Below, piece by piece: positions 35,313-43,922 of a DNA stretch of 64,000 bases. Source of the stretch: Oceanobacillus caeni (GTDB taxonomy: Bacteria > Bacillota > Bacilli > Bacillales > Amphibacillaceae). How positions within the stretch are numbered: the first letter of the stretch is position 1; each line of letters opens with the position of its first letter. The translations under genes were made by a program, and so were the position numbers. Location of the stretch: contig NZ_JAHHXM010000007.1 in the NCBI RefSeq assembly GCF_019037185.1, positions 304-64,303 on the forward strand, read 5' to 3'. Below the pieces are notes generated by a model, which saw only the letters and a program-made list of their open reading frames with translations, made no database searches and had not been told where the DNA came from.

Positions 35313-36527
35313 TTATTCTAATTTAGATTTCACATACCCACTAATAAATACGAAACTAAACAATAACCCACCAATTAAAGCAATCACAAATCCTAAATAT
35401 TCTTGTGTTAATACAATAACAAGAGCAAAAAGAATCGTTTGAACAATACTTAATTGATATAAAATTTTCATGACGGCTCTTTTGCGCTCACTCATTTCAA
35501 CAGGATACAAATCTAACCATATATTCACTCGATGGTGATGATACAATGTCATCATTTGGAATGTACTTAAATATAAAAATAGGATGCTAAGAATAACCTT
35601 TAACCACATATTTGGGACAAAGAAAATGAATAATCCTCCAATTACGAGTAAACGGAAATACATCCCTATGTACTCTCCACTACGTACAAAAGTGATACGG
35701 TATAAGTAGTCATAACTATTTTTATTATGAAATGGAACAGAATTTGTAACCAATCGAACGAGCCACTGACGTTTTTTAACACGTACCTTTAAATGTGGCA
35801 CATCTGCAAACATATTAGCAAAACGATAAAATGCCTGTAAGCGATGTTGGTCTTTTTCGATTAATAATTCCCAGTTAATCCCTATTTGCTTTTTGGAATA
35901 ATAATAATCGTAGAGAAAGATGATAACAAAAATAAACGTCGTAATCCCTGCAAACATAACATCGCCACGTATTACAAAATAAAAAATGGTTATGTTTAAT
36001 ATGATACGGACGAAAGCATCCAATAATCGTATATTTTTATCTCTAACTTTTAGCATCCACCAATTTGCAAAAAGATTGCCTATTTTTATAATAAGTAAAA
36101 CGAGTAAAGTAAGTAGATAAATACTTCCAGTACGTTCCGGATAAGAAGCAAAAAATAAAGGACCTAAAGCAGCTGCTATAAGTAAAATTAAATATAGTTG
36201 AATCACGAAACTATAAATTAAAGTATTACGAAAATAAGCACTCATCTTATCTTCTGCAGTAATGATAAAAACAAGATCAGGTTCCTTTAATAACGTTCGT
36301 ACAGGACTATAGCTAGCAACTAAACCAAATAAAACTCCAATAACCAGAGCAGTTGGAAAGTTAGACGGTAAATCATCTAAAGCCTGCCGATAATAGACAG
36401 CTAAAGTAGAAATTAAAAAGAAAAGCACAATAACCATATGTCCATTTAAAATATAGCGTAAATATCTCCCTAATTCCTTTATATGGGCAGATAAACGCCT
36501 TTTATAAAACAAATGGGAATCAAACAT
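35313..36527 (-). CDS. ecsB: ABC transporter permease EcsB
   Basis: A 404-residue membrane protein with about ten helices, the permease of the Ecs ABC exporter. In B. subtilis loss of Ecs affects intramembrane protease RasP activity, secretion and competence. The start YKRRLSAHIKELGRYLRYILNGH and segment KDQHRLQAFYRFANMFADVPHLK near residue 225 are characteristic. It overlaps ecsA by 8 nt (ATGTTTGA). No ecsC is seen here. Confidence 0.9.
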   Translation of the reverse strand: MFDSHLFYKRRLSAHIKELGRYLRYILNGHMVIVLFFLISTLAVYYRQALDDLPSNFPTALVIGVLFGLVASYSPVRTLLKEPDLVFIITAEDKMSAYFRNTLIYSFVIQLYLILLIAAALGPLFFASYPERTGSIYLLTLLVLLIIKIGNLFANWWMLKVRDKNIRLLDAFVRIILNITIFYFVIRGDVMFAGITTFIFVIIFLYDYYYSKKQIGINWELLIEKDQHRLQAFYRFANMFADVPHLKVRVKKRQWLVRLVTNSVPFHNKNSYDYLYRITFVRSGEYIGMYFRLLVIGGLFIFFVPNMWLKVILSILFLYLSTFQMMTLYHHHRVNIWLDLYPVEMSERKRAVMKILYQLSIVQTILFALVIVLTQEYLGFVIALIGGLLFSFVFISGYVKSKLE

Positions 36528-37263
36528 GGCTATCTTCCTTTGTTAATTGAACATATAAATCATCTAAAGTTGCTTGAGGCATATTGAAATCGTCTCTTAA
36601 CTCGTCCAATGTACCTAAAGCACGAATCTTACCGTCATGCAAAATAACAAAACGATCACAATACCGTTCAGCAGTTGCTAAAATATGTGTAGACATTAAG
36701 ACACCTGCACCATTGTTTTTTACATCATTCATTAATTGTAAATAAGACTGTATTCCTAATGGGTCTAGTCCAACGAACGGCTCGTCGACAATATACAATG
36801 GAGGATTAATTAAGAATGCACACATAATCATTACTTTTTGACGCATCCCCTTTGAAAAATGAACAGGAAACCAATTTAGCTTTTTTTCCATACGAAATTC
36901 CTTTAGTAAAGGATCTAATCGTTCCTTAAAGATATCTTCACTAAGTCCGTATGCCATTGCAGTAAGTTGAAGGTGTTCATATAAAGTCAATTCATCATAA
37001 AGGATTGGCATTTCAGGAATATATGCGATTTGCTTTCGATAAGTTGTAGAACTTTCTTTAAATGTTTTTCCATTTACGACGATGTTCCCTTTTTTGGGTT
37101 GCATAAGTCCAATTACATGTTTAATGGTTGTACTTTTTCCTGCACCATTTAATCCAATTAACCCAACAATTTCTTTCGGCTTCACATCAAAGGAAATACC
37201 ATGAAGGACGTTTTTATGTGTATAACCACCATAAAGATTATCAATATGTAAAAGTGAATCCAA
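36520..37263 (-). CDS. ecsA: ABC transporter ATP-binding protein EcsA
   Basis: A 247-residue ATPase partner of EcsB. Walker A is GLNGAGKST near residue 38, the signature is HFSKGMRQKVM near 134, and Walker B is LYIVDEPFVGLDP near 155. The D-loop and switch histidine are in MSTHILATAERYCD. The signature FSKGM instead of LSGGQ is usual for this family. It heads the ecsAB operon, facing away from the intergenic RNA region. Confidence 0.93.
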   Translation of the reverse strand: MDSLLHIDNLYGGYTHKNVLHGISFDVKPKEIVGLIGLNGAGKSTTIKHVIGLMQPKKGNIVVNGKTFKESSTTYRKQIAYIPEMPILYDELTLYEHLQLTAMAYGLSEDIFKERLDPLLKEFRMEKKLNWFPVHFSKGMRQKVMIMCAFLINPPLYIVDEPFVGLDPLGIQSYLQLMNDVKNNGAGVLMSTHILATAERYCDRFVILHDGKIRALGTLDELRDDFNMPQATLDDLYVQLTKEDSHV

Positions 37264-37426
37264 ATCATTTCCTCCTCTTCATTACCCTTGATTTTATCAC
37301 GTTTAGCAAGCTTTTCCAAAACAAACTGTCATTAAAATTTCGACACGAAAATAGGGTTTTATTTTTTTAAAGAAATATTTTTAATTTGTTGTATATAAAA
37401 TAAGAAACAAGTACAGAATAGGTAGT

Positions 37427-37790
37427 GAAGAAACAGGATGCAGCAAACACTTAACCAAGTGTGAATCACAAATGAGGTGTTAGTGATCGAGTTACTAATA
37501 TAGATTTTGTGTATATTAAAAAACACAAATGAGGTGTTAGTGAACGATAATCTACTCTGAATTTGAGACTAATTTACACACAAATGAGGTGTTGGTGTTG
37601 GCGATTCTAATGTAGAAAACCCTTTTGCCAGATATCGTCTCATTATATGAGGCTTTGACAAAAAGGTTTTTGTAAACAGTTAAATTACGATTTAACAAGT
37701 TTACTGTCCCCACTCATTAGGTTTACCATCCTGTTTCTTCAAATAATAGGTCTAGCTCGTATATATACGGGTTGGGCCTATTTCTTTTTC
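37427..37790 (+). ncRNA. Candidate structured non-coding RNA between ecsA and hit
   Basis: No ORF with a ribosome-binding site fits here. GAAGAAACAGGATG (37427-37440) is fully complementary to CATCCTGTTTCTTC (37727-37740), closing a 314-nt domain. Inside are a hairpin ACACTT/AAGTGT (37447-37462) and three hairpins with CAC/GTG stems showing the same 13-nt loop, AAATGAGGTGTTR, at 37467, 37524 and 37579. There is also a nested hairpin with AACC/GGTT arms around CTCAT/ATGAG, and a long hairpin GTAAAC-GTTAAAT / ATTTAAC-GTTTAC (37672-37701). An 18-bp terminator with several G-U pairs (37745-37782) followed by TTTCTTTTTC comes next. A TATAAA box near 37394 could be its -10. I cannot assign it to a known RNA class. 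Confidence 0.72.
37745..37790 (+). terminator. Intrinsic terminator of the candidate RNA
   Basis: AATAGGTCTAGCTCGTAT pairs over 18 positions, allowing G-U, with ATACGGGTTGGGCCTATT, followed by a TTTCTTTTT tract. It shows that transcription ends here on the plus strand, before hit. Confidence 0.8.
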
Positions 37791-37830
37791 TAAAACACTT
37801 TACTTTGTTTCCGCTTCCTATATACAATAG

Positions 37831-37859
37831 AAGAGGATGTTCAAAAAGTCCGATGAAGG
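37831..37859 (+). repeat. Dispersed repeat family D fragment
   Basis: AAGAGGATGTTCAAAAAGTC and the next bases CGATGAAGG match the left end of the element at 24479. It lies just before hit. Confidence 0.5.
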
Positions 37860-37890
37860 TAGTAATTACTATTAATTAGGAGTGATCAAT

Positions 37891-38322
37891 ATGAATCATG
37901 AAGATTGTATTTTTTGTAAGATTATAAATGGTGATATTCCGTCTGCAAAAGTTTACGAAGATGAGCATGTGTATGCGTTTTTAGACATTTCTCAAGTTAC
38001 AAAAGGACATACATTAGTCATTCCAAAAACACATGTCAAAGATATTTTCGAAACACCACCCGAAGTAGCTAAAGAATTGTATGCGCGAATTCCAAAAGTA
38101 GCAAATGCTATAAAAGAAACATACCAACCACTTGGATTAAATACGTTAAACAACAACGGAGAAGCTGCTGAACAGTCTGTATTTCATTTACATATCCACC
38201 TTATCCCACGATATGGCGAAGGAGACGGCTATACACCAAATTGGACCGTTCACACCGATGACTATACTTCAGAAGATTTACAACAGATTGCTAAAGAAAT
38301 CGGACAAAACATCCAAAATTAG
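37891..38322 (+). CDS. hit: HIT family protein (Hit/YhaE)
   Basis: A 143-residue histidine-triad nucleotide hydrolase. It has the CIFCKIINGDIPSAKVYED start with a zinc CxxC and the triad HLHIHLIPR near residue 98. Such enzymes hydrolyse aminoacyl-AMP or AMP-lysine-type substrates. AGGAG lies 8 nt before the ATG at 37891, three codons after an upstream ATG. Gene order ecsA-hit is conserved with B. subtilis, but here the candidate RNA and a repeat fragment lie between. Confidence 0.92.
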   Translation: MNHEDCIFCKIINGDIPSAKVYEDEHVYAFLDISQVTKGHTLVIPKTHVKDIFETPPEVAKELYARIPKVANAIKETYQPLGLNTLNNNGEAAEQSVFHLHIHLIPRYGEGDGYTPNWTVHTDDYTSEDLQQIAKEIGQNIQN

Positions 38323-38326
38323 TCTG

Positions 38327-38373
38327 AAAAAATAGAAATAAATAAATAGCACTATTTATTTATTTCTATTTTT
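38327..38373 (+). terminator. Terminator after hit
   Basis: A run of AAATAGAAATAAATAAATA pairs with TATTTATTTATTTCTATTT across a 4-nt loop and ends in TTTTTG. TATAAT at 38376-38381 directly after it may be the trpP -10 box. Confidence 0.7.
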
Positions 38374-38407
38374 GTTATAATAGCTGTAAGTTTCCGCAAC
38401 TGACAAC

Positions 38408-38457
38408 GAGTGTACAGTTGGGAGTAGCTTAGAAAAGCATAGATGAGGAGAGATCAG
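38408..38457 (+). promoter_or_regulatory. TRAP-like (G/U)AG repeat site over the trpP ribosome-binding site
   Basis: NAG triplets start at 38408, 38415, 38422, 38425, 38430, 38435, 38440, 38445, 38448 and 38455. Five of them (38425 to 38445) are spaced exactly 5 nt, as TRAP requires. The last ones overlap the GAGGAG ribosome-binding site, so tryptophan-bound TRAP would block translation, as known for B. subtilis trpP. Confidence 0.7.
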
Positions 38458-38458
38458 T

Positions 38459-38980
38459 ATGAATATTCGCATTTTAATTACTTTGTCACTTTTGGTGGGG
38501 ATTGGTACAGTATTACACGCAGTCGTACCAGGGTTTGTTTTTGGTGTTAAGCCAGATATGTTGTTATCCATGATGTTTTTAGGCGTATTTCTATTCCCTA
38601 AAGCAAGATACGTTCTGTTATTGGCATTAGTATCTGGAGTTATTTCTGCTTTAACTACACAAGCACCCGGTGGACAAATTGCAAACATGATTGATAAGCC
38701 TTTATCTGCATTTATTGTTTTAGCTCTTTTTGTACTACTACAAAAGAAAGTTCGCAATGCGATCAGTGCACCTATCTTAACTTTCATTGGAACGGTCATT
38801 AGTGGTTCCGTATTTGTTGGTGTAGTTGCATTGTTTGCTGGGTTAGGTAATGGAACTTTCTTAGCAATGTTTGTTGGTGCTGTCCTACCCGCTGCTGCAG
38901 TAAACACGCTAATCATGGTAGTTATTTACCCTGTTGTCCAATCCATCATGAAACGAACAAAGTTCATCGCAGCAACTTAA
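38459..38980 (+). CDS. trpP: Tryptophan transporter TrpP (YhaG)
   Basis: A 173-residue membrane protein with five or six helices and GVKPDMLLSMMFLGVFLFP near residue 29, TQAPGGQIANMIDKPLSAF near 66 and GTVISGSVFVGVVAL near 117. These match TrpP of B. subtilis, a small probable tryptophan permease. The gene follows hit, as in that genome. Its leader contains TRAP-type triplets overlapping the RBS. The TRAP gene mtrB is not in this window. Confidence 0.87.
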   Translation: MNIRILITLSLLVGIGTVLHAVVPGFVFGVKPDMLLSMMFLGVFLFPKARYVLLLALVSGVISALTTQAPGGQIANMIDKPLSAFIVLALFVLLQKKVRNAISAPILTFIGTVISGSVFVGVVALFAGLGNGTFLAMFVGAVLPAAAVNTLIMVVIYPVVQSIMKRTKFIAAT

Positions 38981-39110
38981 ACGCAAAGAGGTTCCTCTGG
39001 CATCATGCCTGAGGATCTTTTTTTCTAAAAATAGAGATGTATCACTTACAACCAACGCATTACTGTAGTATTATTATGTTATAATATAAAGTGAAAGGAG
39101 CGTGTTAACT

Positions 39111-39473
39111 TTGTCAAGAACGAAATCACTCGTTTTAGGACTCATTGTTGGCGGAGCTGTTAGTGCATCCGTAGCTTTATTAACTACACCTTCATCTGGA
39201 AAAGACTTTCGTAATCGTTTTAGAGAACATGATATGAAAGAATTACTTAATAACTTAAAAGAAGATGGATTACGTCTTAAAAGACAAATTACTGAAACTT
39301 CAAAGGAAAGTGCTTCCTTAATTAAAGATTTAACCCAAGATATCAAGAAATCAGTAGAAGAATGGAAAGACACGGTAGAGCCTCACCAAGAAAATATTCA
39401 TAAGTACTTGGAACAAATAGAAAGCAGTTTAAGAGACCTTGAAGAAAAGGTAAAGACTACCACCACAAATTAA
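39111..39473 (+). CDS. yhaH: YtxH-domain protein YhaH
   Basis: A 120-residue protein starting at TTG. An N-terminal hydrophobic helix with glycine and alanine (LVLGLIVGGAVSASVALL) is followed by TTPSSGKDFR, the YtxH signature. A long charged coiled coil makes up the rest. AAAGGAG lies about 9 nt before the TTG. TATAAT at 39080 is a probable -10. B. subtilis yhaH lies at the same place. Function is unknown; YtxH proteins are linked to general stress. Confidence 0.85.
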   Translation: MSRTKSLVLGLIVGGAVSASVALLTTPSSGKDFRNRFREHDMKELLNNLKEDGLRLKRQITETSKESASLIKDLTQDIKKSVEEWKDTVEPHQENIHKYLEQIESSLRDLEEKVKTTTTN

Positions 39474-39476
39474 ACA

Positions 39477-39515
39477 AAAAGCTGATACATTTTAAACATG
39501 TATCAGCTTTTTTAT
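39477..39515. terminator. Bidirectional terminator between yhaH and opuAC
   Basis: AAAAAGCTGATACAT pairs with ATGTATCAGCTTTTTT; A and T tracts on both sides serve convergent genes. Confidence 0.8.
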
Positions 39516-39525
39516 GCCTATTTAA

Positions 39526-40428
39526 TTATTCAATTCCTTCTGTCCACTCAGCTACTTTATCTTGGTTTTCTTCTACCCAAGCTGCTGCTGCATCTTCAGG
39601 GCTTTCCCCATTTTGAATAGCTAACATTACTTCTTCCATATCAGAAATATCCCAATGGAAGTTATCCAATACTTGGTAAGCTTCAGATGCATCGTCTTTT
39701 AATCCTTCGCGAACAAAGGTATTAATCGTTTCTTCTCCTCCAAAAGTTCCTTCAGGGTCATCTAAATATTTAAGATCATATTTGGAGAATTTCCAGTGTG
39801 GAGACCAACCAGTTACAACAATATCTTCTTTGTTTTTAATTGCTTCCCCTAATGCAGTTGCCATTGCACCACTTGAAGAAGTTTGAACTTCCCATCCATC
39901 AAGATTATCATAGTCTTCTAATGATTGTTCAGCGGCAGCAACTACACCAGCACCTGCGTCAATACCGGTAATTTTTTTATCAGCTTGATCTTTTAAATCA
40001 GCAATAGAATTAACATCTTCCATATATTCAGGAACAACTAAACCTATTTTAGCGCCTTCCAAATTAGGTCCTAAATCTTCCACCTGGTCACCGTATTGGG
40101 CGGCTTGTGATTCATGTGTTACTGGCAACCATGCAGAAACCGAAGCATCGGCTTCCCCACTTGCAACTGCTTCCCACATAACGGCATTATCAAGTGGAGT
40201 TAATTCAACTTTATAACCTAAATCTTCAAGAACTTTCCCAATAACATTGGAAGACGCGACCTCTGAATCCCATTCTACATAAGCTAAATTCAATTCTTTT
40301 TGCTCTTTTGATTTACCGTCAGAAGCAGTATTATCTGATTCTGAGTCATTCGCACCACAACCTGCTGCAACTAATGATAAGGAAAGTCCAGCTACAACAC
40401 TAAGACGTTTCCAGTTCAGATTAAACAT
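39526..40428 (-). CDS. opuAC: Glycine betaine ABC transporter substrate-binding lipoprotein
   Basis: A 300-residue OpuAC-type binding protein. The signal ends in the lipobox LVAAGC (Cys near residue 23), then an Asp/Ser-rich linker and the domain starting LNLAYVEWDSEVASSNVIG. Tryptophans in the AYVEWD, DNAVMWEAV, SAWLPVTH and VTGWSPHWKF segments are candidates for the aromatic betaine cage. GGGGAG precedes the ATG at 40428. It is the third gene of the operon, 69 nt after the permease. Confidence 0.9.
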   Translation of the reverse strand: MFNLNWKRLSVVAGLSLSLVAAGCGANDSESDNTASDGKSKEQKELNLAYVEWDSEVASSNVIGKVLEDLGYKVELTPLDNAVMWEAVASGEADASVSAWLPVTHESQAAQYGDQVEDLGPNLEGAKIGLVVPEYMEDVNSIADLKDQADKKITGIDAGAGVVAAAEQSLEDYDNLDGWEVQTSSSGAMATALGEAIKNKEDIVVTGWSPHWKFSKYDLKYLDDPEGTFGGEETINTFVREGLKDDASEAYQVLDNFHWDISDMEEVMLAIQNGESPEDAAAAWVEENQDKVAEWTEGIE

Positions 40429-40497
40429 AAATAAAATCTCCCCTTTTTTAAAATTATTATATTTAGACTTTTCAAATTGAAAAGATACCAACTAGAC

Positions 40498-41352
40498 TTA
40501 TTTTTTCTTGTTCATATTTTGGGTAATACGATCAATGATAATTGCTAAAATAACAATACCTAAACCAGCTACGAAACCAGTACCCACCTCTGCACGTTGA
40601 AGAGATGAAAGAACTTCTCTACCAAGACCTTTCGCGCCAATCATAGAAGCAATAACAACCATGGATAGAGCTAGCATTACGGTTTGGTTAATTCCAGCCA
40701 TAATGGTTGATTTCGCCATGGGTAATTCTACCTTAAATAACTTCTGTGCTCCTGTACTACCAAAAGCATCTGCCGCTTCAACCAGTTCACTGGAAACTTG
40801 CCTAATCCCTAGGTTTGTAAATCGAACAGTTGGCGGTGTGGCAAATATTAAAGAAGCAAACACACCTGGAACCATACCAATACTGAAAAATGCTACAGCA
40901 GGTATTAAATAAACAAAAGCTGGCATGGTTTGCATAAAGTCTAGAATTGGCGTAATAATGGTATTTGCAATTTTACTTTTAGACATCAATATACCAATTG
41001 GAACACCAATAATAACGGATAAGATACTCGCTAACAATACTAGTGTGACAGTATTCATTAAATTTTCCCAATGACCTTGATTATAAATTAACCAAAGACC
41101 AACGATGGAAAAAGCTGCAAGACCAAATTTCTTCCCGGAAACAAAGAACGCTAGCACCGCAACGGCAAGGATAAAAATGACAGGTGGAATTGCTAATAGT
41201 ACATCATCTGTGAAGAATCCCATAAACTCATTTAAATATTTTTTGATCGGTTCGAATAAAAATGCAAATGTTTCTTTCGTTTTATCTGTTACCCATTCCG
41301 TACCTTCTGCAATAGGTAATTTTGGTATAAAATCTAATAGACTATTAAGCAT
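40498..41352 (-). CDS. opuAB: Glycine betaine ABC transporter permease
   Basis: A 284-residue permease with about seven helices. The ABC coupling motif is [20 protein letters not shown] near residue 188. [12 protein letters not shown] and [21 protein letters not shown] are typical of the OpuAB/ProW group. It overlaps the ATPase gene by 8 nt (ATGCTTAA). The substrate-binding protein is separate, as in OpuA/Gbu rather than in fused systems. Confidence 0.9.
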   Translation of the reverse strand: MLNSLLDFIPKLPIAEGTEWVTDKTKETFAFLFEPIKKYLNEFMGFFTDDVLLAIPPVIFILAVAVLAFFVSGKKFGLAAFSIVGLWLIYNQGHWENLMNTVTLVLLASILSVIIGVPIGILMSKSKIANTIITPILDFMQTMPAFVYLIPAVAFFSIGMVPGVFASLIFATPPTVRFTNLGIRQVSSELVEAADAFGSTGAQKLFKVELPMAKSTIMAGINQTVMLALSMVVIASMIGAKGLGREVLSSLQRAEVGTGFVAGLGIVILAIIIDRITQNMNKKK

Positions 41353-42544
41353 TTTCTACATTCACCTCGCCTTCCCCAGCAAGAGCCGCTATAACAGAAC
41401 CTCTGACAATAACTCCTACTAGTTTCCCTTCTTCCACTACTGTTACTGGTACTTGCGAATCATAAATGATAGAAAATATATCGTGCAATGCCGTATCTTT
41501 ATTCACTGTCGGCATGTCCGTTTTGATTATTTGTTGTACATCTCTAATGTCTTTCTTACGTGCGTCAGAAGCATCATCTGCAGTAATATATCCTTTTAAA
41601 TTTCTCTTACCATCTACTACAAAAATACTCGATAAACCTTCTTCCCTCATTCTTTCTAAAGCAACACGTGGTCCATGTTTTTCTACATTAATCGTTTCTG
41701 GTCGTTTCATAATGTGTTGAGCACTTAATACTTTAGACTTATCAACATCTTCCACGAATTTTTCAACGTAATCATTTGCCGGATGAACTAATATCTCCTC
41801 AGGAGTACCAATTTGTACAATAGAACCATCTTTCATTAATGCAATTCGATCTCCCAAACGTAATGCTTCATCAAGATCATGTGTAATAAAAACAATTGTT
41901 TTTTGCATCGTTGTTTGTAGATCTATTAATTCATCCTGCATTTCTTTACGAATTAATGGATCAAGTGCCGAGAAGGCTTCATCCATTAATAATACTTTCG
42001 GATCATTTGCTAGTGCCCTGGCCAATCCGACACGTTGTTGCATCCCGCCCGAAAGCTGACCAGGAAATTGTTCTAAATAATTACCAAGCCCGACTAATTC
42101 GAGAGCTTCTTTTGCTTTCTTCTCACGTACCTCTTTAGGTACATCTTGGATTTCTAAACCATATTCCGCATTTTTTAATATCGTTCGATGTGGGAACAAT
42201 CCAAACTTCTGGAAAACCATACTTAGTTTTTCTCTTCTTACTTGACGCAGAGCTGTTTTATCCATTTTAGATAAATCCTCTTCGTCAATAAATATGCTTC
42301 CCATCGTTGGTTCAATTAATCGATTAATAAGGCGAACTAATGTTGACTTACCGCTCCCCGATAAACCCATAATTACAAAAATTTCACCTTGTTCTACAGA
42401 AAATGAAGCCTGGTTAACCCCAACCGTACATCCTGTTTCTTTCAGAATGGCTTCTTTAGATTTGCCCTCATTCAGTAGTTTTAATGCTTGCTTTGTATTC
42501 TTTCCAAATACTTTTGTTAACTTTTCTACTTGGATGATTGACAT
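41345..42544 (-). CDS. opuAA: Glycine betaine ABC transporter ATP-binding protein with CBS domains
   Basis: A 399-residue ATPase. Walker A is GLSGSGKST near residue 61, the signature is [15 protein letters not shown] near 162, and Walker B is [13 protein letters not shown] near 182. Two C-terminal CBS domains (about 275-390) sense ionic strength in OpuA-type importers. An insertion between strands near residues 15-35 ([14 protein letters not shown]) is normal for the family. AGAGGTGA precedes the ATG at 42544. It heads the operon and is divergent from a GbsR-type regulator. Confidence 0.92.
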   Translation of the reverse strand: MSIIQVEKLTKVFGKNTKQALKLLNEGKSKEAILKETGCTVGVNQASFSVEQGEIFVIMGLSGSGKSTLVRLINRLIEPTMGSIFIDEEDLSKMDKTALRQVRREKLSMVFQKFGLFPHRTILKNAEYGLEIQDVPKEVREKKAKEALELVGLGNYLEQFPGQLSGGMQQRVGLARALANDPKVLLMDEAFSALDPLIRKEMQDELIDLQTTMQKTIVFITHDLDEALRLGDRIALMKDGSIVQIGTPEEILVHPANDYVEKFVEDVDKSKVLSAQHIMKRPETINVEKHGPRVALERMREEGLSSIFVVDGKRNLKGYITADDASDARKKDIRDVQQIIKTDMPTVNKDTALHDIFSIIYDSQVPVTVVEEGKLVGVIVRGSVIAALAGEGEVNVENA

Positions 42545-42575
42545 ATCTTTCACCTCTTTCTTTTAATCTATTTAA

Positions 42576-42668
42576 TTAGAAAACTTGGCATTCGCTATTA
42601 AGTTGGGCGATGCCTAAGTAACACTTTTACAGGAAGAAAACTTATACCTTCCTTTCTGCTAAGCAAAA
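42576..42668 (+). repeat. Dispersed repeat family A, copy 3
   Basis: TTAGAAAACTTGGCATTCGC, then TTGGGCGATGCCTAAGTAAC and AGGAAGAAAACTTATACC, ending TTTCTGCTAAG. It lies in the leader between opuAA and its promoter region. Confidence 0.75.
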
Positions 42669-42793
42669 TGTTTACTATTTAGAAACCTGTTTTGACATCA
42701 AAAGTTCTAAATAACTGATCATACTATATAACTATACATCTAATTGTTAGTCTTTCACAAACTGTGAATACCGTTGTTTTCGAATATATTTTA

Positions 42794-42813
42794 TGTACAG
42801 TTTGAACTGTACA
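42794..42813. promoter_or_regulatory. Palindromic operator candidate in the opuA-gbsR intergenic region
   Basis: TGTACAGTT and AACTGTACA, separated by two bases, form a perfect 9-bp inverted repeat. A smaller one (TTCACA AAC TGTGAA) lies about 25 bp to the left. The position between divergent betaine uptake and GbsR-type genes suggests the regulator's binding site. Confidence 0.55.
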
Positions 42814-42933
42814 AAGATTAAGTAAGTAATGCTTTGAATTCCTCCTAATCACGTCAAAATACTGCATAACTGTCAATTTTATAAATTTTATTATTTATTG
42901 TAGGGTTTTATATAAGAGGGGATTGGTGGTTTA

Positions 42934-43413
42934 ATGGATATTATAAATAATGAAAAAACAGAGCAAATTATTACGGAATTTTCAAAAACTGTTCAATTGT
43001 TCGGGTTACATCCATTAGAAGCACGTTTATTTTCATATTTATACCTTTCCGGGAGGGCGCTTACACTTGATGAAATGAGCGAAGCTTTAGGTAAAAGTAA
43101 AACTTCTATGAGTACCAATATTCGTAGTTTATTAGATATGAATTTAGTACAACGCGTTTGGAGAAAAGGCGTAAGGAAGGATTTATATAAGGCAAATTCA
43201 CCATTATTTAAAACATTTATGAACTTTTATATCACGGAATGGGTTAATGCAGCAAAAAGCCAAAAAGAAACATTAGAGGAAATACAAATAATGATAGACA
43301 AACAAAATAAAGAACCTTCAACAGATGTGAAGAACGTTTCTAATCGGTTGAAGGAAATTATTGCTTTTCATAGCGAAATTGAATCACTCTACGAGAGAGT
43401 AGATGAAAAATAG
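42934..43413 (+). CDS. GbsR/MarR-family transcriptional regulator (choline/betaine type), first copy
   Basis: A 159-residue winged-helix protein. The DNA-binding part is LHPLEARLFSYLYLSGRALTLDEMSEALGKSKTSMSTNIRSLLD (about residues 27-71), the hallmark of GbsR/OpcR proteins that control glycine betaine synthesis and uptake. VQRVWRKGVRKDLYKANS is the following wing. It is divergent from opuA and presumably represses it. It starts about 10 nt after GAGGGGAT. A second, longer homologue is at 47489. Confidence 0.87.
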   Translation: MDIINNEKTEQIITEFSKTVQLFGLHPLEARLFSYLYLSGRALTLDEMSEALGKSKTSMSTNIRSLLDMNLVQRVWRKGVRKDLYKANSPLFKTFMNFYITEWVNAAKSQKETLEEIQIMIDKQNKEPSTDVKNVSNRLKEIIAFHSEIESLYERVDEK

Positions 43414-43418
43414 TAATT

Positions 43419-43772
43419 CTACCTTTTTCGTATTTTCGATTCTCTCGTTATGATATTGGTAAACTCATTCATTAAAGAAGGATAATATCCTTCTTTTTTT
43501 AGTGCAGCTATTGTTTCATTTGGGTTGAGTTTTTCATTTAGCATGCCTGCGAATCTTACAAGAAGCGTAGTAAAGTCTATAAGCCCCTCTTCTTTTTGTT
43601 GATGGTATGTCTGATTAAGGCCATTTAACAGTTCCATCAAATCATTATACTCTTTTTCCGATATATTATTTTCAATAATTAATCTAATAAATGGATACCT
43701 ATTAAGATTGATAACCTTTGAAATTAATTGAATATGAAATGAAGAGGTATCACACTTCCCAAACTCCTTCAA
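43419..43772 (-). CDS. yhaI: YhaI-like DUF1878 protein
   Basis: A 117-residue helical protein. The pattern HIQLISKVINLNRYPFIRLIIE near residue 13 and FAGMLNEKLNPNETIAALKKEGYYPSLMNEF near residue 73 matches DUF1878 (B. subtilis YhaI), of unknown role. The TTG at 43772 is chosen because GGGGGG lies 9 nt upstream; a TTG three codons earlier abuts that site. It ends 6 nt from the convergent regulator gene. Confidence 0.8.
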   Translation of the reverse strand: MKEFGKCDTSSFHIQLISKVINLNRYPFIRLIIENNISEKEYNDLMELLNGLNQTYHQQKEEGLIDFTTLLVRFAGMLNEKLNPNETIAALKKEGYYPSLMNEFTNIITRESKIRKR

Positions 43773-43840
43773 TATTTTCAACCCCCCATTATATGCATTC
43801 CTTCAGAGTTTTATGTTCATTCGTTTTCATATTTAATGTC

Positions 43841-43922
43841 TTAGAAAACTTGGCATTCGCCAGGTTTTTGGGCGGTTGCCTTAGTTGCACTTATACAGGA
43901 AGAAAGTATGATATCTTCCACC
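43841..43922 (+). repeat. Dispersed repeat family A, copy 4
   Basis: TTAGAAAACTTGGCATTCGC, then GGCGGTTGCCTTAGTTGCAC and AGGAAGAAAGTATGATATC. It is directly followed by another, more diverged copy. Confidence 0.8.

Noticed and set aside
37128-37370. Plus-strand ORF of 80 codons before the RNA candidate
   Set aside because: It is antisense to ecsA, has no ribosome-binding site and shows no protein-like composition.
38356-38916. 186-codon minus-strand ORF opposite trpP
   Set aside because: It is the antisense frame of a membrane-protein gene; trpP has family motifs, a ribosome-binding site and a regulatory leader.
42690-42930. Riboswitch in the opuA leader
   Set aside because: No known aptamer pattern is visible; the inverted repeats are short and better explained as protein sites.
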